From assembly GCA_017479885.1 (NCBI GenBank), contig JAFVBR010000034.1, forward strand, positions 62,001 through 126,000: a DNA stretch of 64,000 nucleotides. The letters are read 5' to 3'. Shown piece after piece: positions 1 to 8,723 of the stretch (the stretch's first letter is position 1; each line of letters begins with the position of its first letter). The notes beneath the pieces were generated by a model. It did not search any database. It had not been told where the DNA came from and saw nothing but the letters and a program-made list of their open reading frames with translations. The DNA comes from Paludibacteraceae bacterium. GTDB lineage: Bacteria > Bacteroidota > Bacteroidia > Bacteroidales > Paludibacteraceae. Position numbers and translations under genes: made by a program.

Positions 1-56
1 AAATAGGTTTACTCATAAAACGATAAAAAATGTACTATTTTTAAGATTTTAGTTTT

Positions 57-419
57 ATGAAGAAAACCAGAACCAATTATTCTCAATCGTTCAAACAACA
101 AGTTTTGGATGACTATTTTCAGTCAGGCATGAACCAAAAAGAATGCGCTCGGAAATGGAATATTCTCCCCAACACGCTAAACAAATGGGCAATATCTTGC
201 AGAAATTCCGAAAAATCAGTATCTTTGCGTTTCAATTCTATTCACATGGATTCAAAAGATCAAGCCCTTGAAAACCTGCGCGTGGAGAATGAAAGACTCC
301 GTCGCGAAGTTGAGTATCAAAAGCTCAAAGTTGCAGGTTATGAGCGACTTTTAGAAATTGTCAAACACGAAGACGGCATCGACCTGCTAAAAAAAGATGG
401 TGATACGGGGTCCCCATAG
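57..419 (+). CDS. IS3-family transposase OrfA
   Basis: A 120-residue DNA-binding subunit of the IS3 transposase. Residues about 5-50 form a helix-turn-helix (FKQQVLDDYFQSGMNQKECA, then LNKWAIS). A leucine-zipper-like coiled coil follows (ALENLRVENERLRREVEYQK), as usual in OrfA for multimerisation. The C terminus (IDLLKKDGD) matches the family's usual IRKKSGAK-type end and contains an A7 run at 389-395. The stop is TAG at 417-419. The downstream orfB is in the same reading frame, which is unusual because most IS3 elements need a -1 frameshift. Confidence 0.85.
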   Translation: MKKTRTNYSQSFKQQVLDDYFQSGMNQKECARKWNILPNTLNKWAISCRNSEKSVSLRFNSIHMDSKDQALENLRVENERLRREVEYQKLKVAGYERLLEIVKHEDGIDLLKKDGDTGSP

Positions 420-436
420 AGCTTGCTCGTATGGGG
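412..436 (+). promoter_or_regulatory. Hairpin spanning orfA stop and orfB start
   Basis: CCCCATA (412-418) pairs with TATGGGG (430-436), and GAGC (419-422) pairs with GCTC (425-428), leaving a TT loop and one bulged G. The hairpin contains both the TAG stop of orfA and the TTG start proposed for orfB. It probably controls coupling, reinitiation or read-through between the two reading frames. The structure is read directly from the sequence; the role is inferred. Confidence 0.6.
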
Positions 437-1310
437 TGTCTGGCAAACAGTAGAAAGCCTGTCCGTGGAGTACCCATCCGAAACGATGGCAATACTCTGC
501 GGGCTGTTTGGCAAAACAAAGCAGGCTTATTACAAGCACAAACGCAAGTCATTCAGTGAGTTGGAAGTGGAGCAAGAAATATTGTCCATTGTGGCTGTAT
601 ATCGTGCTGATATGCCCGTCATAGGCGGTCTGAAACTCTATCATCTTGTCCGTTCCGTATTGGGTGATGCAATGGATATGGGCAGAGATAAGTTCCTCAA
701 TCTGCTACATCGGCATAAATTGATTATACCGCCTCGCAAGACACACCACACAACCAACTCAAATCACCTCTATTTTAAGTATCCAAACCTTGTCAAAGAA
801 CTTCCTATTTATTATGTTAATCAAGTGTGGGTGAGCGATATAACATATATCTACACCACCGATGATAAGTTTTGTTATCTGCACCTTATTACGGATGCTT
901 TCTCGCGGATGATAATCGGTTTTGTTCTTGCGCCTACATTAGAAGCCAAATACACCATTGAGGCGTTGGAACAGGCGATTCATAATGCCGGAGGCGGCAA
1001 TCTGTGCGGCACGATACATCATTCAGACCGTGGGGTGCAATACTGCTGTGATGACTATGTTTTGCGGCTTAAATCGCACTCTATCCGCATCAGTATGACC
1101 GAGGATAGCAATCCTACCGATAATGGTGTGGCTGAGCGTGTTAACGGTATCATCAAGAACGAGTTTCTTGAACCGCTACCGACTCCTCGCACCATCCAAG
1201 ATGCTTTGCCGATGGTGCAGCACGCTGTGCATACATATAACCATCTGCGCCCTCATCTGAGCCTTGATATGCGCACGCCTGCACAGGTGTATATGGGTAA
1301 TACCGGGTAA
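423..1310 (+). CDS. IS3-family transposase OrfB (DDE integrase)
   Basis: A 295-residue catalytic subunit. The N terminus has the HTH_21-type segment (MAILCGLFGKTKQAYYKHKR). The rve integrase core starts near residue 130 with VNQVWVSDITYI (first D). It continues with TIHHSDRGVQYC (second D) and ends with SMTEDSNPTDNGVAERVNGI and the KNEFL segment that carries the catalytic E. All three acidic residues appear intact, so the enzyme may be active. The assigned start is TTG at 423; the frame is also open from just after the orfA TAG. No frameshift is seen inside. Confidence 0.85.
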   Translation: MLVWGVWQTVESLSVEYPSETMAILCGLFGKTKQAYYKHKRKSFSELEVEQEILSIVAVYRADMPVIGGLKLYHLVRSVLGDAMDMGRDKFLNLLHRHKLIIPPRKTHHTTNSNHLYFKYPNLVKELPIYYVNQVWVSDITYIYTTDDKFCYLHLITDAFSRMIIGFVLAPTLEAKYTIEALEQAIHNAGGGNLCGTIHHSDRGVQYCCDDYVLRLKSHSIRISMTEDSNPTDNGVAERVNGIIKNEFLEPLPTPRTIQDALPMVQHAVHTYNHLRPHLSLDMRTPAQVYMGNTG

Positions 1311-1347
1311 AAACAACCGCTTCGGATGAGGTTTGCGAGCCGATTCT

Positions 1348-1377
1348 TATTGTTTGGCAGGTACCTGCCAAACAATA
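1348..1377. repeat. 30-bp perfect palindrome inside the IS right end
   Basis: A perfect inverted repeat centred on GGTACC, reading TATTGTTTGGCAG on one arm with its exact complement on the other. It lies 37 bp after the orfB stop. It could act as a terminator, as a barrier to transcription entering or leaving the element, or as a transposase or host-protein site. There is no following T run, so a simple intrinsic terminator is less likely. Confidence 0.7.
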
Positions 1378-1558
1378 CGAATGAACATCAATCTTTAAGT
1401 TTAATTTGCATATATCTGTATTATGTATTATCTTTGCTTCATCTTAAAAGGTCAACCTCCTTAGTACAGGAGTAAACCTTTTCAGTAAACAAGTCAAAAG
1501 TTTACGATTCTTAAGATTCTATCTCAGTAAACGAGTCAACCTTTTTCAGGTTTAGTCA

Positions 1559-1679
1559 CACGTAGCCTCGCAATGTCCTCTCAGTAGTCTCTCAGTAGCC
1601 TCTCAGTAGTCTCATAATGGTCCTATAATAATCTCACCGTAGTATCACCGCAGTATCACCGTAGTATCACCGTACTATC
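1559..1679. repeat. 11-bp-period tandem array (11 units)
   Basis: Eleven consecutive 11-bp units in perfect register. The first part is built on TCAGTAGTCTC and the second on ACCGTAGTATC (units at 1636, 1647, 1658 and 1669). The ACCGTAGTATC unit recurs at 18664-18707 and 43996-44050 in this window. The array lies in the gene-free stretch after the IS. Confidence 0.85.
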
Positions 1680-1763
1680 AAACTCCACTATAACACCACC
1701 ATCTCCTGCCACTCTTCTGCCACTCTCCTGCCTCTTCCCCCACTGCCGCAAAAGGCAAAAATC

Positions 1764-2115
1764 CGAGTTACCGAAGAAACCGCAGCGTCTATCAAAAATA
1801 AATACCCAAGGGCAACCTGTTGCAAATAAATCAATTAGTAACTTTCTCCACACCCCATCCCGACATTTTGCGAACATTTCCTGCACCCGGTGTCATGATT
1901 ACGTACCATCCCCCGCACCCAGTGGCAAAAGTCACGTACCATCCCCTGCACATATCGGCAAAAATTTTATATGCATAAAATGTTCGCCAATTTGCTTTTA
2001 CCAGCAGAATGGACTCTTTATTCTAATCGCTAACTATAACTAAACCAAGGCAATAGCGAATCATCGCCCAAATCTCTGAAAAAAGTATAGACGCTGCGGT
2101 TTCTTCGCTAACTCG
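1764..2115. repeat. 352-bp segment bounded by 29-bp inverted repeats (MITE-like)
   Basis: The left arm (1764-1792) and right arm (2087-2115) are reverse complements at 28 of 29 positions, with the core CGAAGAAACCGCAGCGTCTA. No credible coding frame lies between them, only AT-rich sequence and a 33-bp repeat. The form suggests a non-autonomous mobile element. No convincing target duplication is visible next to the arms. Confidence 0.55.
1901..1966. repeat. Two tandem 33-bp units
   Basis: ACGTACCATCCCCCGCAC at 1901-1918 is repeated as ACGTACCATCCCCTGCAC at 1934-1951. Each copy is followed by a GGCAAAA stretch, giving two 33-bp units and a degenerate partial copy upstream (CTGCACCCGG). The period is three times the 11-bp unit of the array nearby. 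Confidence 0.7.
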
Positions 2116-2227
2116 TCTAAACGCTATAATTTTATCCCCTCAACATCTGGGATACTACTCCATTTAAGCGCAATATCAGAAATGGTACATTCTTCCCTCT
2201 CTTTGAGTGGAAAATATATTTCAGGTA

Positions 2228-2258
2228 TTGTGTATGTGAATTTTTAGATGTAACTTTG
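2228..2258 (+). promoter_or_regulatory. Bacteroidota-type promoter for the 2.3-kb RNA
   Basis: TTG at 2228-2230 and TAACTTTG at 2251-2258, spaced by 20 bp, match the Bacteroidota -33/-7 pattern. Transcription would start near 2265, about 360 bases before the next start codon. This implies a long structured leader or a separate small RNA. Confidence 0.7.
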
Positions 2259-2264
2259 CAAGCA

Positions 2265-2545
2265 AATCTACGCTGTTCTGTTTAACAGAGGTAGGGCGGG
2301 ATTTGTTACATATTTATATGGCGCTTTTGGCGCTTTGTGTTTGACAACCAGAAAGCTTCGCAACCTTTTTTGATTGAAAAGTCAGAAACAAAGTAAAAAA
2401 TGCGCCTGCGGGATATGATTATATCACACTGTATTCTTGCAGTGTGTTGTCATATCAGCGTAGGTTTCATTGTTGTTTATTTGACTTTTCGGCATTGCGA
2501 AGGCCTCTGGTTGTAAGTGAGCAACAACGAGGTCTACGTTTTTTT
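2265..2545 (+). ncRNA. Structured RNA with alternative terminator (riboswitch-like leader or small RNA)
   Basis: A long rod can form. ACAACCAGA...CTTCGCAA (2344-2363) pairs with 2495-2514, 17 of 20 positions. GAAAAGTCA (2376-2384) pairs with TGACTTTTC (2482-2490). The tip has three stacked stems: CCTGCG/CGTAGG (2405/2459), GATATGA/TCATATC (2412/2450) and CACACTG/CAGTGTG (2425/2440). The 3' strand of the outer stem (2501-2514) can instead pair with 2524-2535 (AGGCCTC/GAGGTCT and GTTGT/ACAAC), making a hairpin followed by seven T residues (2539-2545). TTTTCGGCAT (2486-2495) also has a perfect partner at 2578-2587. Mutually exclusive pairings next to a T run suggest termination control. I do not recognise the RNA class. 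Confidence 0.65.
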
Positions 2546-2624
2546 GTGTATGTCCTCATTATCGTATAAAATGGTCGATGCCGAAAAACCATGAACCGAG
2601 TAGGCATAAACAAATAATAAGCAC

Positions 2625-3011
2625 ATGATGAAAACATTAAGATTTTTATTTTCTATTGCAATTGCACTCTCTTTCACATCTTGTTTTACATTGTTAAGCG
2701 CATTGCTCGGACCTCCCGAACCTGTTGCGACACCTGCATATCCCGTTTATGGGTATCCGACTTATGTGCCTTCTACTACCTCAAGCAGCAGTAGCAGTTA
2801 TAGCGGCTCTTCATCGAGTTCCGGCTCATCGTCAGGTTCAAGTTCCTCGCTATGTATGTCATGCTATGGTGATGGCAAGTGCTCAGTTTGTCATGGCTCA
2901 GGCTGTCGAACCGATAATTATACCGGCACCGGCACAGACTATTCTAAACGTTGTGGTGTATGCGGCGGTAGCGGTAAATGCAAGAAATGCGGGGGCAGAG
3001 GAAGAATATAA
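2625..3011 (+). CDS. Small lipoprotein with zinc-ribbon-like cysteine repeats
   Basis: A 128-residue protein of unknown function. An N-terminal lipoprotein signal ends in SFTSC (Cys20), so the mature protein should be anchored to a membrane. A Pro/Tyr stretch and a Ser-rich linker follow. The last 50 residues carry four CxxC pairs with glycines (CMSCYGDGKCSVCHGSGC and CGVCGGSGKCKKCGGRG), like the DnaJ cysteine-rich zinc domain. That points to metal binding or protein binding outside the cytoplasm. The gene follows the structured RNA and may be controlled by it. A second ATG lies at 2628. Confidence 0.7.
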   Translation: MMKTLRFLFSIAIALSFTSCFTLLSALLGPPEPVATPAYPVYGYPTYVPSTTSSSSSSYSGSSSSSGSSSGSSSSLCMSCYGDGKCSVCHGSGCRTDNYTGTGTDYSKRCGVCGGSGKCKKCGGRGRI

Positions 3012-4109
3012 TCAATCAAATATCACCATCATCAAAAACTATTGATGTCGGAAAAAGTGTTACACTCACAGCATCGCTTACTCCTTCGTATGCCACTACT
3101 ACCTTCACTTGGGGACTTGCAATGTATGGTGAACCATATAATTTTGAACTCACTCCATCTGGCTCGACAGCTGTACTCAAAGCCAATGGAGCAGGTAGTG
3201 CCTATGTGGTTGTAGAAACTGCTAACGGTTTGCAGTATGTAGCTATAATTACAGCCGAGAGTAGAGACGCAACAAGCCTAAGTCTAAATTATTCTTCTCT
3301 ACATCTTCAACCAGACGACCTCTTTCAACTTACGGCAGAAGTTCTTCCCCAAAACACAACATCAAAACTTACCTTAAATCAACATATATTACCACAAGCA
3401 CTAACGCAAGTACCAATTTTGACGGATTGGATGACGGAACATGCACTTTCACTTGGAAAGTACGCACTCTTGATTCAAATGGCAGTGCTCTCTCCGACTG
3501 GGCAAGCAAGTCGTTCTCCATTACTGTCGAAAAAGATGAAACACTAAGATTTGAAGATTATGTGCCAAACTATGCTGAAGTGTGGTATGACGGGTCAGGT
3601 AATGATGTCAGGCTTTATGTTATGGGTGATAGTTATCAAGAGGTTCTTGAAGTGCTGGATATCAGAATCACCCCAAGCGATTATAGGAAAATTAGTGGTA
3701 CGTATAGGAGCGGGACATTGATATAGATGAAACATTTTACTGGAAGAATAATGTTTTAAATGCTATTATTGCGGCTCCTGCCCCATATTTAGAGTTGGAA
3801 TATATCGGTAGAAATTCATATAATAGGGCTATATATAATGTCAATGCCATAATCGCATTATCTGACCGAACGGTTAAGATGGTGGTTAATAGCAAACTAA
3901 CAATAGGTGCCTATGAACTCATTGATGCAGAAAACGATGAATGGGCAGAATATTCGCTCAATGATATTCCATCCTCAATTGATAATGTCAATTACGAAGA
4001 ACTCAAACTTGACCCCGAACAACCTATGTATAATGTACTCGGCATGCCTGTGGACAAACATTATAAGGGAATTGTTATTCAGAATGGCAAAAAGTTTAAC
4101 CTGAGATAA
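3006..4109 (+). pseudogene. Frameshifted Ig-like (BIG_2) surface protein remnant
   Basis: Three consecutive reading-frame pieces make one protein. Up to about 3360, frame one gives a BIG_2-like domain (KTIDVGKSVTLTASLTPSYA). Up to 3726, a second frame gives a fibronectin-like stretch (CTFTWKVRTLDSNGSALSDW). From about 3720, a third frame runs to a C-terminal motif MYNVLGMPVDKHYKGIVIQN ending at 4109. That motif matches the end of the intact secreted protein at 8234, supporting the assembly. There is no signal peptide at the 5' end, so the remnant is truncated as well as twice frameshifted. Confidence 0.75.
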
Positions 4110-4141
4110 TCTCACCATAATAAACTAACAAAGGAATAAAC

Positions 4142-4173
4142 GAACAAAGGCTGACTCCTGTCAGCCTTTGTTC
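4142..4173. terminator. Bidirectional terminator between pseudogene and groEL
   Basis: GAACAAAGGCTGAC (4142-4155) and its exact complement (4160-4173) form a 14-bp stem with loop TCCT between convergent genes. Short direct repeats of TGCATTCTGCATTGTG fill the spacer to 4241. Confidence 0.75.
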
Positions 4174-4240
4174 ATTTGTACACAATGCTATGCGTTATGA
4201 ATTATACATTCTGCATTGTGTGCATTCTGCATTGTGCATT

Positions 4241-5911
<1,671 letters not shown>

Positions 5912-5925
5912 TTAAAGATTTAAAC

Positions 5926-5943
5926 GTCTGTCAGATGACGGAC
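5926..5943. repeat. Dispersed GACGGAC hairpin, copy 1
   Basis: GTCTGTC-AGAT-GACGGAC forms a 7-bp stem (one G-T pair) with a 4-base loop between groES and groEL. The same short hairpin occurs in the spacers at 39520-39537 and inside the stem at 50920-50955. Confidence 0.5.
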
Positions 5944-5961
5944 TATTTGATGATTAGAAGA

Positions 5962-6237
5962 TTAGCAGATTACTGCGAGGACGTCGGACTGACGCATGAT
6001 AAGCAGTTTCTCGCCATCGAGTTCGAGTTCCGTGCCGGCATATTTACCATAAAGCACTTGGTCGCCCTGCTTGAGCACCATCTCTTCGTCTTTAGTGCCT
6101 TTGCCAACAGCGAGGACTTCGCCGCGCAACGGTTTTTCTTTTGCAGTGTCGGGAATGATGATTCCTCCGACAGTCTTTTCTTCTGCGGCAACAGGTTTAA
6201 TCAAAACTCTGTCTGCCAATGGTTTTACGTTTGTCAT
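5962..6237 (-). CDS. groS: Co-chaperonin GroES (Hsp10)
   Basis: A 91-residue lid of the GroEL chamber. It begins [20 protein letters not shown] and carries the mobile-loop segment [17 protein letters not shown], followed by GEVLAVGKG and the [11 protein letters not shown] core. Length is normal for the family. It is the first gene of the groESL operon. The region upstream on this strand (6313-6354) contains repeated TTGGCA/TGCCAA inverted repeats that may control it. Confidence 0.97.
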   Translation of the reverse strand: MTNVKPLADRVLIKPVAAEEKTVGGIIIPDTAKEKPLRGEVLAVGKGTKDEEMVLKQGDQVLYGKYAGTELELDGEKLLIMRQSDVLAVIC

Positions 6238-6312
6238 GATGATATGTGGTTTTTAATAGTTTGTTATTCCTAAATATAGAACCTATTCCGTGACATGGTA
6301 TTTCATATTCTG

Positions 6313-6354
6313 TGCCAAGTTGCAGTTGGCAGATATTCTCTGCCAAATTGGCAG
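6313..6354. promoter_or_regulatory. Clustered TTGGCA/TGCCAA inverted repeats upstream of groESL
   Basis: TGCCAA at 6313 and 6341 and TTGGCA at 6326 and 6348 alternate. They make overlapping dyads: TTGGCAG-N7-CTGCCAA (6326-6346) and CTGCCAA-A-TTGGCAG (6340-6354). They lie about 80-115 bp upstream of groES. There is no CIRCE element. The arrangement fits a heat-shock repressor or activator site; the regulator is unknown. Confidence 0.5.
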
Positions 6355-6375
6355 TAAAAATTATGTTTTTTTTAC

Positions 6376-6406
6376 TTGTATGTATGACGCAAAAGCAGTA
6401 CCTTTG
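6376..6406 (+). promoter_or_regulatory. Promoter of the 6612 gene
   Basis: TTG at 6376-6378 and TACCTTTG at 6399-6406, spaced by 20 bp. This places the start of transcription near 6413 and leaves a leader of about 200 bases before the ATG at 6612. Confidence 0.65.
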
Positions 6407-6477
6407 CGAGCTGAAACCGAAACACAAAGATGATAACCGAAGTTTCAAATATAAAGGTAAGATTACGTTTGCTTAAG

Positions 6478-6547
6478 ACAGTGTATTCCGCTGCCTCGGC
6501 AGTGTAGAAAGCGCTACTGTAGGGAATAAAGAGTATGCGTTTTTTTA
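6478..6547 (+). ncRNA. Structured 5' leader, three-way junction plus T run
   Basis: TATTCC (6484-6489) pairs with GGAATA (6523-6528). They enclose CTGCC-TC-GGCAG (6491-6502) and GTAG...CTAC (6504-6517). A T8 run follows at 6540-6547. The layout resembles a small regulatory leader or attenuator for the secreted protein downstream. No known riboswitch consensus is evident. Confidence 0.4.
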
Positions 6548-6611
6548 TTTATATAATAAGGTATAAACATATCAAACAATATTATTAACCATAAAAATAA
6601 AAAAACAAGAA

Positions 6612-8234
6612 ATGAAAAAGATTACTATTCTATTTGCCGCACTGATGTGCGCAATGGCGGGTTTTTCCGCTGAAGAAGTGTTGTTTACACAAACTTTCCC
6701 CGGTACTCCATCGTCATATACGAGTGCTTACACCAAGTCGTTTACGCTGACTACCGACGGATACACTTTGACATACGCCAACATCAACAATGGTAATCAA
6801 AATGACGGTTGGACAGCAGTGCGTGCAGGAAGTAAGAACGGAGCAAGTGTGGCTACCATTACCTCGGGAGAGATTGAAGCAACGGTGTCAAAAGTGGTGG
6901 TTAACCTGACTCAGGTAGCAACAGGTAATGTAAATAGTATGAAGCTTTATGTCGCCTCCAACAGTTCTTTCACATCGGATGTGCAAACTATTAATGCAGA
7001 CAAGATAGCCGTCGGAAATGTAACTTTTGCGGTTACCGCTCCTGCTGCCAATCAATTCTATAAAGTTGAAATGGACTTATCAAAAGCTTCTGCTAACGGT
7101 TTCGTCCGCTTTGACAAGGTGGAGTTCTACAAAGGAGAAGCTGCTAATCCTGATGCTCCGTTCATTAAGGCAGATGACTATGATTTCGGCACACTGACAT
7201 TGGAGGATAATGAGGTTAGTGCCAACTATACCTTACCGGTGTCAAGCGGAAATCTGGGAAGTGGAATAAAAGTGAGCGTAATGGATGTTGACGGTGGTCC
7301 TTCAAACTATTTTACAGCTGACAAGGACAGTCTGCACTATGACTTGGACCGCGTGACTATCACATTCAAGGCATCAGAGGTGGGCGAATATACCGCAACC
7401 CTGAATCTGACGAGCGGAAACACCTACAAGAATGTGAACCTAAAAGCTGTGGTAGTAGCGCCGACAGTAGAGAAAGACGTATATACAGTGGCAGAGGTAG
7501 TGGCTGAGTACGACAATATTACCATTCCTTCGGAAAAGGACTACACTGTAGAGGGTTATATCACAAAACTGCAATATACCACTTACGGCAACAATGGTGC
7601 CGCATTCTGGATTGCGGACGAGAAAGGTGGTGCACAGAATCTGTTTGAGATATACCAACTGACCGCTGAAGATGAGGATTCGAAAGTATATGGAATAGGA
7701 GACAAGATTCGTGCGACAGGAAAACTGAACAAGTACAATTCCACTAAAGAAATGACAAACGGCACTTACAAGATAATAGAGAAAGATACTCCTGCCGAAG
7801 ACAAGGGTGCTACAACAATTGCCAACTTCCTGCAACTGAAAGATACAAAGAATACTTATCATCTGACAGGTGTGGTTGCAAATATTGCAAATACAACGTA
7901 TGGCAATTTCGACCTTGTAGATGGCAATGACACGATTTATATCTATGGACTTCTGACCGCAGAAGGCGTGTCGAAGAAGTTTGAAAGTATGAACATAGAA
8001 GAGGGTGACACGCTTGAACTGAAAGGTGTTTACACAACTCACAACAATGCTCCTCAGATTGCGAATGCTATATTTGTAAGTTTGAAGAAAGCCTCGGGCG
8101 ATACGCCGTCGGCACTTGAAAATGTTGAGGCACTTGACGTCAAGGCTCCGATGTATAATGTGCTTGGCATAAAGGTTGACGAGCAGTACAAAGGTGTAGT
8201 TATCCAAAACGGCAAGAAATATCTGTTGAAATAA
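6612..8234 (+). CDS. Secreted protein with repeated OB-fold (DUF5689/DUF6359-like) domains
   Basis: A 540-residue exported protein. The signal peptide is residues 1-20 (MKKITILFAALMCAMAGFSA). The N-terminal part looks like a beta-sandwich adhesive or carbohydrate-binding module. Residues about 290-395 (VYTVAEVVAEYDN...IPSEKDYTVEGYITKL) and 400-500 form two OB-fold-like modules. The C terminus has MYNVLGIKVDEQYKGVVIQN followed by a short basic tail, matching the pseudogene end at 4109. It is probably a sorting or anchoring signal of type IX style. No catalytic motif is seen; substrate unknown. Confidence 0.7.
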   Translation: MKKITILFAALMCAMAGFSAEEVLFTQTFPGTPSSYTSAYTKSFTLTTDGYTLTYANINNGNQNDGWTAVRAGSKNGASVATITSGEIEATVSKVVVNLTQVATGNVNSMKLYVASNSSFTSDVQTINADKIAVGNVTFAVTAPAANQFYKVEMDLSKASANGFVRFDKVEFYKGEAANPDAPFIKADDYDFGTLTLEDNEVSANYTLPVSSGNLGSGIKVSVMDVDGGPSNYFTADKDSLHYDLDRVTITFKASEVGEYTATLNLTSGNTYKNVNLKAVVVAPTVEKDVYTVAEVVAEYDNITIPSEKDYTVEGYITKLQYTTYGNNGAAFWIADEKGGAQNLFEIYQLTAEDEDSKVYGIGDKIRATGKLNKYNSTKEMTNGTYKIIEKDTPAEDKGATTIANFLQLKDTKNTYHLTGVVANIANTTYGNFDLVDGNDTIYIYGLLTAEGVSKKFESMNIEEGDTLELKGVYTTHNNAPQIANAIFVSLKKASGDTPSALENVEALDVKAPMYNVLGIKVDEQYKGVVIQNGKKYLLK

Positions 8235-8256
8235 CTTGTCAACCAAGTATAGAAAG

Positions 8257-8294
8257 AGAGGCGGATTTGCAAAGGCAATTCCGCCTCTGTTTTG
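8257..8294 (+). terminator. Intrinsic terminator after the OB-fold protein
   Basis: AGAGGCGGA (8257-8265) pairs with TCCGCCTCT (8280-8288), and inner TTGC pairs with GCAA. GTTTTG follows. Confidence 0.75.
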
Positions 8295-8333
8295 TTGTGA
8301 AGTAATTTATTTTCAGAAAAATGAATGTAAGAC

Positions 8334-8364
8334 TTGCACAATTAAAAAAGTTGTAGTACCTTTG
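8334..8364 (+). promoter_or_regulatory. Promoter of the ribosomal protein operon
   Basis: TTG at 8334-8336 and TACCTTTG at 8357-8364, with 20 bp between. The leader to rpmB is about 95 bases. Confidence 0.7.
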
Positions 8365-8465
8365 CAGGCATTTTGGCGCAGAATAGGCTCGTTGGAGCTT
8401 TGTGGTTGAGAATGAGGATGATAGGGGTTGATAAGGACTGAAATTAATTTAAAAACTATAATAAA

Positions 8466-8705
8466 ATGTCAAAGATTTGTCAAATTACCGGCAAGAAAGC
8501 CATGGGTGGATGCAATGTGTCTCACTCAAAACGTCACACCAAGAGGACGTTTGATGTGAACCTCTTCCACAAGAAGTTCTACTGGGTAGAACAGGATTGC
8601 TGGATCAGCTTGAACGTGAGTGCGGCTGGTCTGCGTACAATTAACAAAATCGGTTTGGATGCAGCCTTGAAGCAAGCAGCCGAAAAAGGGTATCTTTACG
8701 AATAA
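8466..8705 (+). CDS. rpmB: 50S ribosomal protein bL28
   Basis: A 79-residue large-subunit protein. It begins [20 protein letters not shown], the conserved bL28 N terminus, then [19 protein letters not shown]. It lies first in a three-gene cluster (bL28, bL33, DUF4295) that is standard in Bacteroidota, 18 bp ahead of rpmG. AGGAGG just before rpmG (8710-8715) resembles a Shine-Dalgarno sequence, which is rare in this phylum. Confidence 0.97.
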   Translation: MSKICQITGKKAMGGCNVSHSKRHTKRTFDVNLFHKKFYWVEQDCWISLNVSAAGLRTINKIGLDAALKQAAEKGYLYE

Positions 8706-8723
8706 AAAAAGGAGGACAACAAG

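Larger units (their letters stand above)
5..1479 (+). mobile_element. IS3-family insertion sequence
   Basis: Two adjacent genes encode an HTH/coiled-coil OrfA and a DDE integrase-fold OrfB, the defining gene pair of IS3-family elements. A 10-bp inverted repeat brackets them: AGGTTTACTC at 5-14 and GAGTAAACCT at 1470-1479. That gives an element of about 1475 bp, normal for the family. The left end lies at the window edge, so a target-site duplication cannot be checked and the exact ends are inferred. A 30-bp perfect palindrome lies between orfB and the right repeat. Confidence 0.75.

Noticed and set aside
389..403. -1 programmed frameshift at the A7 run of orfA
   Set aside because: The -1 frame stops at TGA 401-403 and orfB is in frame 0, so a shift here would not give a fusion in this copy.
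1..2600. Prophage or integrative element boundary
   Set aside because: No integrase, structural or conjugation genes and no attachment repeats at a tRNA are seen.
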